Positions 34,641-47,700 are shown, counted from the stretch's first letter. The stretch is 64,000 nt of DNA from Sphagnum compactum (GCA_965153455.1 OZ234500.1:4588001-4652000), one strand, 5' to 3'. Notes: a model not told the origin generated them from the sequence alone. Translations and numbers: made by a program.

Positions 34641-35520
34641 ATGAAGAAATTGGGAGTACAAACTAATGAAGTGCTAGTTTGTTATGATTTTCGTTTCGGG
34701 ATATTTGATGAGGAAGACAATTTAATGTTCCCTATAAAACCAAAGCTTTTCTTGATAGGAACTACAACTATTCTTAAACCAACAAGGTTAGAGCAAATAG
34801 TTATTTCTATCCCATCAACAAATGTTGGGTTGGTTGAATAGGTACTTGATTTACCTATTGAACCAATTTTTGTTCTACATGTTCTAATAGCTATACCTTA
34901 TGATATTTTAAAGCAGGATTTGCCAAAGACATTCTTCTAACTAAAAGTGGGATAAATGCCAATCAATGAGACACCTACTTGTGTAAAAATTCAAAATCTA
35001 CACATTGTGGGTTGGACTATCACAAATGAAGGACAATTGACAAAAGTCAATCTAGGCACTAAGAAAATATGCAACACATGAAAATGAATGTTGACCTTGA
35101 ACCATTCATAAGTGTTCAATTGGTTGAATTACTAAAGGAGTTCAAGGTTGTCTTTGCTTGGATTTAGAGATTTGAAGAGGATACCACCCAAGATTGCGCA
35201 ACATAGAATAATGTTGGACACATCTATTCCACCTACTCATCAAACAAGGTACTAATTAAACCCCAACTATGCAGCCATGGCAAACAAGACATTAACAAAC
35301 TACTTGCCACGGGTTTCATTAAACATGTTAAAGAGGCTACTTGGCTATCAACAATCGTCGTAGTGCCCAATAAGAATGGCAAACTAAGGATTTGTGTGGA
35401 TTTTAAAGAGTTAAAAGTTGTCACAAAAAAAATTTACATCCTTTCCTTTTTACTAATGAAGTTATAAACATTGTAGCTAGAAATGAAGTTTATATATTTT
35501 TAGATGGTTTTTTAGATATA
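34641..35520 (+). pseudogene. Ty3/gypsy polyprotein remains (reverse transcriptase N-terminal part)
   Basis: In broken plus-strand frames the region just before and at the start of a gypsy reverse transcriptase is readable. At about 35,110 there is VQLVELLKEFKVVFAW. At 35,186-35,260 comes KIAQHRIMLDTSIPPTHQTR, with a stop before LNPNYAA. At about 35,290-35,420 there is DINKLLATGFIKHVKEATWL, followed by IVVVPNKNGKLRICVDFKEL. Near 35,490 the family's FLDGFSGY region is replaced by broken sequence. The upstream 66-codon ORF at 34,641-34,841 is probably from the same polyprotein. RNase H, integrase and LTRs were not seen. Confidence 0.85.
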
Positions 35521-36543
35521 ATCAAATTCTTATAACACCACTATGAGAAAATGTGTCCATGGAAACCTCACTACCCTACAACTAGAGCTTTGAAAGAATT
35601 AATTTCCAATTATACTACAACTATCCCATGGAAATATGAGGAATAAAAAAAATAAAACATCACATTAAAAATTCATGGAGTTTTATTATAATTGCACATT
35701 AATTTCAAAATGGACCCATATACATATGCATGTACACACTATATATACAATTTTGGTCAACCATGTATGACTTTGTTAGCAAGTTGCATGAGAATGACAT
35801 ATGACAATTATAATACAATTTGAATAAATGAAGCACTCATTGACAATTTTTTATAATTATTTTACAACTAGTACATTGACTTTTTGTGCAACGACCCAAT
35901 TACTAGTTATAACAATAATATTATTATTGATTATTATTATTATTATTATAAGCTAGGTTACCATAACCTAATCTAGAATAACTAAAAGCTAATAATTAAT
36001 AAATAGCCTAGGATATTGTTTAATAATAATAAAAATATTATTTATTAATCATTATGAATTATAATAGTTAATATACTTTAGTAGATAAAATATGTTAGGG
36101 TAAAATTGTTCATTGCCTATTGTTGGCTAATGATTAAACAATTTTGGATCTTTATTATTTCTTTTTTATTTGTGTGATGTAAAACATCATGGGAATGCCA
36201 AGGTAAGTTTTATATTATATGTTTCAACTCCAAAAGCAAACAAACAACATAGGAAAAACACACAAATCATGTTGAAATCACATATTGTGTTTTTTTTAAA
36301 TGGTTTTTTATTTTAAACTTCACATCTTGTTTGTTTCTTGTTTGTTTTTAACAATCTAAAGTGTTATGGGTGCACCAAATTAAAATTTACATTAACTATT
36401 TAAGTTTTAAAGATAAAAAACAACACAAAAAAATCATGAAAAAGATAAATGTGTTGAATTTTAAAGTGTGGATTAAGCTAGTGACCAAACATTGACCTTT
36501 CTTAATTTTAACTACTAAGTTTTGTTGAGAGGAATTATACCAC
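35521..36543. other. AT-rich non-genic sequence
   Basis: No gene. A CACTATGAGAAA at 35,539-35,550 resembles a CACTA-type terminus, but without supporting subterminal repeats. Confidence 0.5.
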
Positions 36544-36720
36544 CACTACAAGAAATCATGGTTTATTTGACTAGAAAACTAGACCAAAAAGTAGTCATTT
36601 TGATATTTATTCAATTTGACCATTTAATCATATTGGACAAGTTGATTTGAACACATCCAACTTGACTAATGGTTATTTTATTGACCATAAGGTGATTTCT
36701 TTTACTAGTCAAATCAGACC
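36544..36720. mobile_element. One end of a CACTA (En/Spm) DNA transposon
   Basis: CACTACAAGAAA at 36,544-36,555 is the standard plant En/Spm terminus. The next ~170 bp carry repeated short motifs in both orientations (TTTGACTAG, ACTAGACCAAAAA, CTTGACTAAT, ACTAGTCAAATCAGACCAAAAA), the kind of subterminal repeats the transposase binds. The opposite end (TTTCTTGTAGTG) is not found in this window, so the element is truncated or extends into unrecognisable sequence. Confidence 0.55.
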
Positions 36721-36928
36721 AAAAAATTGGGTAGCCAAAAAGTTTAAATTGAAAAAAATCAAATTTTAAATATAAAAATGTAATTAATAAATAAATGGCA
36801 AATACCTAACTACCTACCACCATGGCCTCCTACCTTCCTATCCACAACCCACCTAAGTATTATACATTTACACACATGTACAAGGTATATATACAAATAT
36901 ACATATTCCACATAGTATATGTTGATAA

Positions 36929-36991
36929 GAGGGATTGAACTTTGGACTTTTTGGATTCACACCAATGCATTGGCAATCGAACCACCACATC
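36929..36991 (-). repeat. tRNA-like SINE head, minus-strand copy
   Basis: Read on the minus strand, GATGTGGTGGTTCGATTG followed about 40 bases later by AGTTCAATCCC looks like tRNA A and B boxes. It is similar along its length to 18,506-18,570. The downstream bodies are not alike. Confidence 0.45.
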
Positions 36992-37439
36992 ACTTTGGAA
37001 AACAATATGATACCAAATGCATTTAACATATTTCCTTGAACTTTTATGAATTTTTCTATCAATGTGTATGACAACATTTGAACTTCAATTTTTTTCATAA
37101 ATAGGTAAGTAGATACTCAACTAGGTAGATAAGTCGGTATGCATCCCTACCTACCTATGTTTTTAGATGTACATACCAATGTTGGGCGGTTCTCCAAACA
37201 TTTAGGTAATAACTAGTGATTTTAGTTTCAATTATACATACCATACCTTGACCTAACCTCTATTCAAATACATGGACTTAAACCTTACCCTAGGACCCAC
37301 CTTTATTTTAGATCCAAGTTCAACCTCGGAACTAGATGATTGTTGATTCCATTAAACTTTGATGACCTTGCACCGGCGGATGTTTTCCAAAATTTTAATG
37401 TTTCGATTCTTTTTCCTAACCTTAAAGATCAAGGTTTTA
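36992..37439. other. Non-genic spacer
   Basis: Contains the isolated word ATGTTGGGCGGTTCTCC (37,179-37,195) shared with the ends of the candidate element at 11,382-12,661. No gene. Confidence 0.4.
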
Positions 37440-37809
37440 TAAACTTTTGTGGCACATTGTATTCCATCGCTCCCTAGACTATGAACTTTCTTCTTTCACA
37501 TGTTAACGAACTTTGTCTCTTTTCTAGTGTTGAGGTTTAAGCTTTTGGTTTTTTGTTTTTTTTATTACGTGTTGCATTCCATTGTTCCGTAGATGGTGAT
37601 TTATTTTTTTTGCATGATAGCAAGCTTTGTTTTTTTTTTCTAATGTTAGGGTTTAAGTTTTTGGTTTTTTGTTCTTTCTATTGCATGTCATATTCCATTG
37701 CTCCTTCTACGGTGAAACTTTTTTTTTTCATGTGACAATGAATTATGTCTCTTTTCTAGCACTAAGGTTTAAGCTCTTGGTTCTTTTTGCTACACATTGC
37801 ATTCCATTG
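37440..37809. repeat. Tandem repeat of a ~113-bp unit
   Basis: ATTCCATNGNTCC recurs at about 37,462, 37,575, 37,691 and 37,801. In each unit it is followed by a GGTGA region, a T tract, CATGNNANNAA, CTCTTTTCTAG and AGGTTTAAGCTTTTGGTT. Confidence 0.85.
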
Positions 37810-38699
37810 GCGGCTTCCATTTGCGGTGGTTGCTATGAATAAAATTAGTGGCATTGTTGAAGCATTTATGTTGCATTGTTGAGGTTTTTGCTTCATCACC
37901 ATTGTTAGGTTCTTGCTTCATATCTAGGTTCTTATTTCATCGCCATCGTCAGGTTTTTGCTAATTTCATCATTGTTATTTGTTTCTTGCATCATCATCAC
38001 CACGTTTTTAGATGTAAACTAAATAAGTTTATTTCAAGTTCACCTTTTTTCTTGTTACTTTGTGTTGAGGTTTCTACTTTCTATTACATTGCTCAAAAAT
38101 GTGTTATAGAATGTTTATGGTCATCATGATGGATAGTGTTATCCTGAGGCAAGTTTTTTTTCTTGTTTCTCATCAAGCTTTAAGTTGTAGCACCTAGATC
38201 AAGTTCTATGTTACATTAAAACATTGGGCGTCATCAGGATGGTGAGACAATGTTGCAACCTATTTTATGTTGCTAAAGGGTCGTCATCATGGCCATCATA
38301 GTGGTTGTCTGGTGTTGCTTTTTCTTTCCATTGTACCTTTTTTTATTTCACTTGTTTTTTACATGATGAACATTTTTGCTTTATGCCATTGTGCTTGGCA
38401 TCGCATTGTGTGGTAACTTGTTGTGCTACAATTTTTTTCAAGTCAACAAAACATAGGTGTGTTCACTGTGTGGTACAACCTTTTATTATTGCAGTAGAAC
38501 TCAAGCATTGTCATTGTGGTCATCGCAATAGTCATCGTAGTGGAACTACCATGTGCTACAACATTTTTTTGTTGTAGTAAAACATTAGGTGTTGTTGTGG
38601 ATCATCAAGGTGGTCGTTGTGGTGGTTATCTTGTGTGTTTTACAAGTTGTAGGTAAGTTTTTCTTTATCCATCACTTCTCTTTCATTAGTTTTTTACAT
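37810..38699. other. Spacer with short GTCATC/TTCTTGC repeats
   Basis: Repetitive GTTCTTGCTTCATC-like and CATCATGGTGGTTGTC-like phrases. The 93- and 90-codon ORFs at 37,848-38,129 and 38,305-38,577 are biased and have no domain signature. Confidence 0.5.
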
Positions 38700-39150
38700 C
38701 AATAAGGATTTTGCTATGTAGTAGTGCTTTTAGTATTAGGTCTCTGTGATGGATAAAATTCCATTGAGTTTCTTATTATGTAAGTTCTATGTCCTTTCTT
38801 TTGCAAACACAGTAGTAACATTTTTGCCATGCAACAGTTGTAGCTTTTAGTAAGTCTTTGTGATGGATGAAATGCCACTGAGTTCCCATGCATGTCTAAG
38901 TTTTATGTCTTTTTTACTTTGCAAACAATAGCAACAAGGTTTTTGCCATGTAGTAACAACTTCCAATAAGTCTTTGTGATTGAGTTGATGCCATTGAATT
39001 CCCATACGTGTGTAAACTGTGTGTCCTTTTTGCCACAAGTTTTTACATCAATAAAGTTTTTGCCATGCACCAACAACCTTTAGTAAGTCTTTGTGGTAGG
39101 ATGCCATTGAATTCCCATACATGTCTTAGTTCTATGTCCTTTTTATTATT
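38700..39150. repeat. Tandem repeat of a ~114-bp unit, four copies
   Basis: The phrase GCCATTGAATTCCCATAC recurs with substitutions at about 38,762, 38,873, 38,990 and 39,104. It is preceded by TTTAGTAAGTCTTTGTGRT and followed by TCTAAGTTCTATGTCCTTTT. Confidence 0.88.
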
Positions 39151-39265
39151 TGCTGATAATAGCAAATAAAATAAAGCCTGACATATAAGGTTGTTTACAA
39201 TGGCATTCACAAGTGTCACATAACCTATAACAACCGTTTCATATGAGGAAGACGATTTTGATTTT

Positions 39266-41594
39266 ATGTCTCAATTTGAGACTGAACTTGGATCACAAGA
39301 GGCATCAAATGTTGACATAGATGCAACTTGGGATATCCTTATTCCAAAGCTAGTGGCCAATAGAAATCTATGGTTTCCTAGTCATCAAACATCAACCTAT
39401 TGGGTTTTTTTGGTGGTGAATGATGGTGCAACAATGAACATTTGTAACCCACAGATGATGTGTTGTTTTGTTTGTCACCTTACTCAATTGGAGCTCCATG
39501 ATGCTCAGGGAAAACATAAAGGGATTGTGAGCTATAACAAAAATCATGGCATAAGTGTTTTGAAAAAACATGCTTGTCATGAACATCTAGATTTGTACAA
39601 AAAATGGGAACTATTTTTGTTACAAAGGGTTATGGAAACCCAAAGTGAAAAATACGGGTCAAAGAAGAGGAAAATTTGTCCCCCCCTTCTCAAATCATAG
39701 ACTTTTTTGGCAACCAACATCCTTACCACAAGTCAAATCCTTTACAACAAGCCTTTTTGGAGGACTTGGTTCTCTATGTTGCAAAGGGTTACTGACCTTT
39801 ATATTCTATTGAAAATCCATGGGTACGACATTTGGTTTTCGATAATGTGGGCGTTATAGTTTCCATCCTACCATCAAATGGTGACTAAAGTGCTCCCAGA
39901 TATGGTGGAGAAAACTAAGGAGATTTGTGTTATCCCAACCCTTACATCTTGTCCATTTGACCTTTGGATGTTGTGTGTGGGCTTTTATACCTTTTTTATT
40001 ATTGTGAGCTTCATCAACACTTCATGGGAGCCTTGTCATGTGACAAGTAGGATTTTTGAGGTACATAACATTGCAAGTGTAGCAATGACAAACTAGGTAA
40101 AATCTTTGTTGGACTCCTTTGGTTTACTTAACAAAGTAATTGCATATGTCAAAGATGAAGGGTCTAATTTAAGCACTTGACTTTTGCATTAACTTCTATT
40201 GTTTCTTGTTTTACCCTTCAACAAACATGCCCATTTGTAGGGTCATGTTTTTGGCACTTTTGCATTAACTTCTATTGTTTCTTGTTTTACCCTTCAACAA
40301 GCATGCCCATTTGTAGGGTCATGTTTTGGGCATGCCATGTCAAAGGCAGTCCGATATGTTATTAATGACAATAATGTTTGTGCTGGTTTTTCAGAATTTA
40401 ACTTAAAAGAAGTTCAATCTTCATTACAAAAGACCATTATTTGGATAAAAAAATCTGGTAAGGGGCGGTAGGAGTGGAAAGAGTCTTGTATTGTTGGAAG
40501 ACTATTTGCCAAGATGTTGAAAACCTCGGTGAAAACATGGTTTGCTTCTCAAGTGATCCTATTTCATGAAACATTGGAATATTATAATGTTATTTTAATC
40601 TATTACAAAGGCAACACGCTATTCATTTATCTTCTACAATGTTGGTATTTCAAACTTGGGCTATTGGTCAAGCCATTATAGATACATTCCTTCTTGTTGT
40701 GAAAATTTGTGTCTTGAATCAAAGTGTTAAATATTGGTTGTTGTCAGATGCACTTTATTCTGCTTTCACCTTATGCATTGCCATGAAAATTGATGTGGTT
40801 AGGATCCAAGCTTTAAATCAGCCACTGATTCAAGGTGACTTTGATTCAAAATTGCAATAATTCAAACTTAGGATGATGACATAAGTCATCAATATTGTAT
40901 CCCCGTTTTTGGCATTTGCTTCAACTTATAGTCAAGCCAAGGTTCATAACATGTTGGCCATCATGCTTAACCCTCGTTTCAAGAACATGAAGATTATACG
41001 GGATTTTGTGGGCCATGCACATGCTATTTTTAATGTGATTGAATATGACGTTAATAATGTGCCCTTTTTTTATTATAGGTGTTTTTTCATTTGAACCTTG
41101 TTAAGGAAGAGTAAAATTGACAGTAGTTGAAGATGATGACTTGTTTTTTGGGCAAATTGTATCAAATGATGATACAGTCATGTCCACATTGAAAATGAGT
41201 TGCAATTATATCAATGATTGGTAGTACGATTAGCAGAAATTGAAAACCTTTTAATTTGGTGGGCAAACATGTTGTGCAATTTTTGCATGTTTTTTTCTTT
41301 ACTCATCAAGTCTTTGGTATTGTGGGATCATAAATAAAAATAAAGTGGATTTTCAGTGTTGACGATGTCATCATTAACTTGAGGCAATCTAGGCTCAAGA
41401 TTGAGAATTTAGATCAACTCATTTTCGACATAAAAAATTGGCCTAGTTATGCTTGTATTAGGTGTGATGGACCTTTGAAGCCTAAAGTCATGGCTGAAGT
41501 TTTGGAAAAGGATTATGATATGATTGAAAAACACATAAGCTTGATTAAGGAACAAGATTTCTTTGAAGAAGATTCAAAGTTTGATTTACGTTGA
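39266..41594 (+). pseudogene. hAT-superfamily transposase remains (BED finger to C-terminal dimerisation region)
   Basis: The first ORF (39,266-39,700, 144 codons) carries a BED-type zinc finger: an aromatic residue, then CxxC (CCFVCH), then HxxxxH at its end (HACHEH). Broken frames continue with typical body sequence: FLEDLVLYVAKGY at about 39,756, FDLWML at about 39,958, FINTSWEPCHVT at about 40,011, YVKDEG at about 40,146, and VGSCFGHAM-like text at about 40,314. Later come NMLAIMLNPRFKNMK at about 40,948 and, at 41,379-41,594, a well-preserved dimerisation tail (LRQSRLKIENLDQLIFDIKNW). Many stops, frameshifts and an internal duplication (40,181-40,329) make it inactive. Terminal repeats were not identified. 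Confidence 0.85.
40181..40329. repeat. 76-bp tandem duplication inside the hAT pseudogene
   Basis: The segment starting CTTTTGCATTAACTTCTATT and ending TTGTAGGGTCATGTTTT is repeated directly at 40,181 and 40,257, with one or two differences. The family protein has this part only once, so the duplication arose in this copy. Confidence 0.92.
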
Positions 41595-43382
41595 TTTCAA
41601 GTTCAAGTTTTTGCTTTCATCCTCAATTTGTGGTTTCTGTTGTTATTGTTTTTCTTGTGCAATTAGAATTTTGATTTTGATTTTTTCTTGGTGAATTTGC
41701 AACATTAAAACTAAGGATTAAAAACTTGCTTTATGTTGTAGCATAGGTATTCCTTACCTCACATTTGCTACTTTTGCTATTGAATTTCCTATGATGAAAT
41801 GGGTTGAACCCAGGAATGACCTAATGATTTTTAATGTAGCTTCATTAATTAGGGCTAGAAGTTGTGAGGTCTTTTGTTTTGAAGTCATATGTGTTTGGCT
41901 AAGACCTAAAACCTTTTGTGAATTTTGTCATTCATATGTTGCACATGTTGTCCTTCTACAAGTGTTTTTGGGGCATGTGCATTGCTCTAGGAGGTCAATT
42001 TTGTTTTGTTTTACAAGTAATATGTTTTCATTTGTGGTTGGATTTGTCCTTGGATTATAAAGTCAATTGTTTTTTGTGTTTAGTTGTGGTTGAATTTCTC
42101 TTTGGATTTTAGGGTCAATTGTTGATTTTCTATGAATGGAATTATGTCCAATCCATTTTGGTATCATATCTCACATGTGCAGGAAGGACTTCTATCATTT
42201 GTAATGTTGATGATTTGTCCAACGTCAAATGCCTAAAAACGCAATTTTGAAGAAGGATTTGTCCCTAGATTTTAAGGTCAATTGTTGATATTCTATGATT
42301 GGAAGTCTATCCAATCCATTTTCTTATGATTTTTCATGTGCATTGAGGAATGACCTAACGTGTGACCCAACACTCGTTTATGCCATGTTTCCTACCTGAC
42401 TAGGGCTATGTTTCTAATGGTGGAACAATTGTTTTCCACCAATTAGATATTTTGTAGTATTTTGATCTATTATTTCAATTTTATCATTTTCCAAGTTCTA
42501 AGAGTAATCGATGAGTTTGATGAAAGGACATCAATGTGAAAGAAATAATTTGGGTCAAAATGTCCAATACAATATGAACATTGGCACTTAAATTTGGATC
42601 CAATTAGATTGTTTGATGCAAAATTCAATGACGTAGTAAACTCTTTCTTAACTTCCAAAGTATATATATGCAACCGGTGGATATTCTTTGCAAGCCTCTA
42701 TTGTGGGGCCGCATGGACAAAGGTGGGATGATCATCATGGTGACCATAGCCAGTCTAAGAAATAAAGTAAATACTAAAAAAATGAATTGAACTTTCATTC
42801 AATCTGACTACAATTACGACCATCCATGCTGACACATTTGTGGCATCCAAACAACTGATTTTTATATGGTACATGACCCCAACTACAAAAACAAAAAACC
42901 GTACATTAATATGATAGCCCCAGATCTCTACTATACAACTCACAAATTATGACCATCCACTTGGCAAAAAGTTACAAAATATTTCAAACTAAAGTCCATA
43001 AAAAAACTATTAAAAATACACTACAATACAATACAATACAATTGGGACACAAACTCAAATCCTAAGAGACAGTCAGCAATCCTGTGTCCATAAAGAATTT
43101 TGAACACAGATGTTGCCACTTCCAAGCATCTTAGATTGCAAAATTTGACCTTCTTGAATGAAGTGCCAATTTTGAGGGACATGAAATTTTTGGAAAGAAC
43201 TAAAAAAGATGTTCTAAAAAGAGTCTGTCCTAAAAAAGCCTTTACACCAGTGAAGGTGTCTCTTAGTGCACAGTCTGCCCGTAGGGTTCCTTTAGGGCAT
43301 GACCCACTATTTACACCGGCGAAGGCGCAACTAGGGGTCAGCCTACTCGCCCAGACTTACTAAGGTCCAGAATGTACACACT
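41595..43382. other. Non-genic sequence with a diverged direct repeat
   Basis: The blocks at 42,101-42,181 and 42,265-42,343 share GGATTTTAGGGTCAATTGTT, TTCTATGAATGGAA and CCAATCCATTTT. The 89-codon ORF at 41,791-42,060 and the 87-codon ORF at 43,100-43,363 have no recognised domain. Confidence 0.5.
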
Positions 43383-43520
43383 AGGGAGCACATTAAAAGC
43401 AGGGGAGGCCTATTCAGGCTAGGGAGCACATTCTCAAGTAGGTTAAAATCAGGGGAGGCCTATTCAGGCGAGGGGGCACACTCTCTAGTCCATAAAAACC
43501 AGGGGATGCCTTATTCAGGC
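43383..43520. repeat. Tandem repeat of a ~50-bp unit, three copies
   Basis: The unit AGGGAGCACATTCTC ... GTTAAAATCAGGGGAGGCCT ... ATTCAGGC appears at 43,383 (with an internal deletion), 43,421 and 43,470. The GC-richer block 43,220-43,900 around it may be an LTR or a transposon leader. Confidence 0.85.
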
Positions 43521-44797
43521 TCCCAGCAGACTGTTCCTGCTGTCTTTGAAGGGCACTTTATATCCATGAATATCCCTCTTAGAAAAGAGGAGGGATCTTC
43601 CACCTACTCTAAGGTTGGGAGGGAAATTATGCCTACCTATAGATATAAGACTGCTCCCACTCTTAAGGAGTAGTCATAAGAACCCTCCTCCCTCCTACAC
43701 CTTGTGATAATGTTTAGGTTCTTGACAAGGTTTGCCTGTTCACCAGCTCATGCGAGCTTTACAATAGGTGAGGCCCATGGGTGGGGGACATTCCCAAAAT
43801 GTGGAGCTGGACTTGGCTAACCTTGTCCTAAACACCTTAGGAGCTCCTCCACCCTAGGGCTTTACCCTACACTAATGACACTATCATCAAGTTCAAAATA
43901 AGGAGTTCATTCTAAAAAAGAAAAAACTGGTTTGTGTTGATCAAGGAGGGAATCCCTCTATATAGTAATCTTCTTTAGCAAAGGGTTGTCAACAATATGT
44001 TGTTTCTGACCAATATTGTTGTTTTTTGGCTAATTGGCAATTATTGACAAAAAGCCAAATTCTAAAAACAATTAAAACTATGATATTGGTAAACTTTGAC
44101 AAGCATTCAAAGCTTGCCCAATTATGTATTCTAGAAAAAAAATACCCCAGAAACTCCCGTCTATTCATTATGTTTTTCAGCACCAAAAAGTCTTGCTTAA
44201 AAATGAACCCCCCACCCCCCAACAAAAGGAAAAAATCAACATGAAATGTAAGTTGACACTCTCAACATTCAAAGCTCATGAAACCCTATAAGTAACCAAA
44301 CCATATTCTGCAATTAGCTATTGTGGAAACATGTACCACATACCTTGACTCCCATTTCAACAAAGAATTATGTCTCATTGCTCACCATATTTGTGTCTGT
44401 GCTCACAGCTTGCACCTAGCTCCTGCCAACTTTGTTCACCCTGTTGGATCTGGTCTCCACCCCCATCGTTACCCCTACAAACTTAGTGGTATGCTTCACG
44501 CCTTGCTTTCATTGACGATGATGTATTTCCAAAAGATTTAGTCAAAAGATTTTAGATATTCTCCAGAATATGTTTACAACTTCTCATGAAGAATCTCACA
44601 TTCCTTGCAACTGTGATTACAATCCTCACAACTCTACAGAACTAAGAATCATTAGTCAAATGCAAACATGAGTCCATCATGAATTTGACACTGCTTTGTC
44701 AGCAAGACTACTAACTACCCTATGAGATATGGGGCAATGAGATGTTAGTGTACAAATCATGTGTAGGCAACCAAAAGAATTTCCAATTTTAGTATGC
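43521..44797. other. 3' flank of the phosphatase gene
   Basis: No independent gene seen. The part next to 44,797 is expected to hold the phosphatase 3' UTR (minus strand); I could not pick out a clear polyadenylation signal. The 43,560-43,870 part is GC-richer and repeat-like. Confidence 0.45.
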
Positions 44798-47700
44798 TCA
44801 GCATGACCTAGAAAATTCAAGTTCCACTCCACCCTTATGCAAATAATGTACACCATCCACATGCAGATGGGCTGTCATGTTAAGACTCTGAAGCATTGGC
44901 TCCCCTCGTGTGTTCACTGTGAATGTGGACACGCCTGCATTGTGCACATCAATGGCTCGAAACCTGCTCAGACAATATAGGTTCTAGTGTCAAGATAGTT
45001 GGCAACACAGTTGAGTAGACCTAGAACATGAAGTATTTCAGCTTCGTTTCAGCAACGCCCATTCTTCATTGATTGCCACTCATACCATATGAATAGAGTT
45101 TTCTCTAGTGAAGACCATCTATATACAGAAATTTCTCACCTATCAGGGCCCATGCCTAGGGCTGTGCAGATAAGTGCTCGCAATATCGACTTGTGAGTTA
45201 CCACCAGCACTAGCTCACCCTACACCTCAACACAAGCTCACATATTATGTACATGGTTTTCTCTTTGCTTGTCACACGCATATCTATGAAGTTGCAGAGA
45301 AATCTCCTCAACAACAATTTGAACATAAAACAATGATGAGTGCAGTCATAACCTTATGGGAGTCACTCACAAGGTGTCAGACCATTCACCTTCATCACGA
45401 ATAGCAGTGACAAGTTGCCACAACTACCCACTGACTTCATCAGCTTCTGACAGGGTGTAGGGGAGTACATAATAATCCACCAAAAACATAGGCAAACCGT
45501 TATACAAAATTTTTGTCCTGAGTTTCCTATCCGATTTCCAGATACATCAGGAAGACTCAGTCATGTTGCTGGCTAGCACTCAAGAGACGTAGCTAATAGA
45601 AAAAAAACAATAGTATCCTCATTCAAGCTACAACAAGCTTGTGAGGGTAGGCTTGTCACACACAGTTCAAACTACACAATTGATATGCAAAGCCCCACTT
45701 GCCCAAGAGGGAGAAGTAATGGTCCATTGTATTACCTGTCCTGCCAAAATGTCCTCCCATGCATTTCTAGCTTTGTCCCAGAGATCCACAACAGGATACA
45801 CACCATTCACATTGAAATTTTTGGGGTCCTCCCTCCATGCCCTGTACAGCTCTGGATACTGCTCCTTGGCATCAACTGCAAACAAGTAGTGTATAACATC
45901 CATAGATGCTCTTAATTGGAGAGTCCTCAATTCTATAAAGCTAAAGGCAGGATTTGGAGAGGTAGAACCTTAGTGCTGAGTCAAGCAGAGGGCTAATAAT
46001 GGTAACCAAGATTGTGCAGGCAAAGGATCTAACTTCAAGGAACAACCCAAGAAGCCAAATGGATCATAAATCTGATGGTCTGGATCTCTGCATGTGTTAC
46101 AAGCTGCTTACTGAAAAGCTCATGGAAGGAAGGAATAAAGGTGAGAAGCTTACCATTCCTCATCCCCTCCAGAACCATGAGATTGGCCTCCCTAAGTGTG
46201 TCTAGAAAGATAAGAGGTTCCTCCCTTCCCTCCCATATAATTTCTGCACTTGTCTGCAAAGAAAGTCAACTCAATTGATGTATTCCCTTGATGCAATCAT
46301 ATTGAGATTCGTAACCATAAAGCATACTGCGCAAGCAATAGGAGAACCAGGAGACCTAGAGAATCTCCTCTCCTAAGATATTGCTGACTGTTAGCATTCT
46401 CACCACATGAATGTGCTTCCAGTCTGGACATAACAAGAGGGCAAGAGAGACATGAGAGAAAGGGGACTAGGGAAGTTGGGACTTTGGGAAAAAAAACATG
46501 GCCTCGTGTAGATGATGATGATGAACCTGTTTACCTTTGCTCGTGAAATTGGGCTGGCAAAACATTTTTCAAACTTCATGTGCATAATTGCCTCTCTGAC
46601 TCGCTGTGCTTGAGCTTTTCCTTTTTCTGAGAGGAGTGAGAGGTCAGAACTCCCCTGCCAATGATTCATACATCAATTGCTGTGATTGTGAGCACCAGAA
46701 GCAGAGGGAGGGTTACATTCCTTCATTTGCCTGGCAATTTGGACTTCGAACTGCCACTCAAGGGAAGCATCTGAGAGTGTAATCAACAAGAACTCAAGTC
46801 TAGAGAACTCCTCAGATTGCCGGTCTACAGAAAGAAACTTCTTGCTAGAAACTCAAGGCGTTGAAGAAGAAAAAGAAGAAATACCTGTACGCGACCTTCT
46901 TCGTTCCAAGAGCTTAAACCATGTCTCACGAGAACAATCGTCTTGGCGGCTTGAAGGGGCGTAGGAGTAATGGGCTCTGTTGCTCGTCGGAAATCGTAAG
47001 CCCCACCTGTGAAGGGGCTGCTGAGGCTTCGGTCCGCCACAAGGAGAGCGTTGCTTGAGGTTGCACCATTCCTGTCAACTGTAACACCTTTTGTAACACC
47101 TAGTATTCAGCCAAAGAAGAACAAAATCATCACCATCCGTTGCCCCCAAACATCCCTTACTCTTTCCACAAGATACCTGCAAAATGTCTTGAAGAAGCCG
47201 TCATCACGGCTGACATGATTGCAAAACCAGAAGAGGATTGCGGCTGCGAAATTTCATCATGTTCTGATTCACGGAAACTGCTGGAAACTAGCACAGCTTG
47301 AAGAGAGGCATTGCTACAGTTACTGTATATAATGCTGCAGATAAGAGAAGACTCGATTTTGGATGCAACACTTGAGCATCACTCTGCCCAGACTCTGACA
47401 GAGAACAATATGGAAACGCTCTACAAGTGCCGCATAATTGCTTTGTTCCTTTGGTCGACAACAGTAATATCCTGGACTTTCTATCATACGGACTTACCAA
47501 ACGCATCACCAGTTGAATCAGGTCCAGCGGCATGAACCGCCTCTGCAACACCAACAGAAACACTCCTCCTTGTACACATATGACATCTCCTCTCCCAAGA
47601 ATCTCCTCCTCCGTCAACGTTCTCGTCATCTTCTTGGGCTCTCCGCACTGATGCTCCCCACAAACTAGACGACGTAAGCGTTGTTGTTTTTGTTGTTGTT

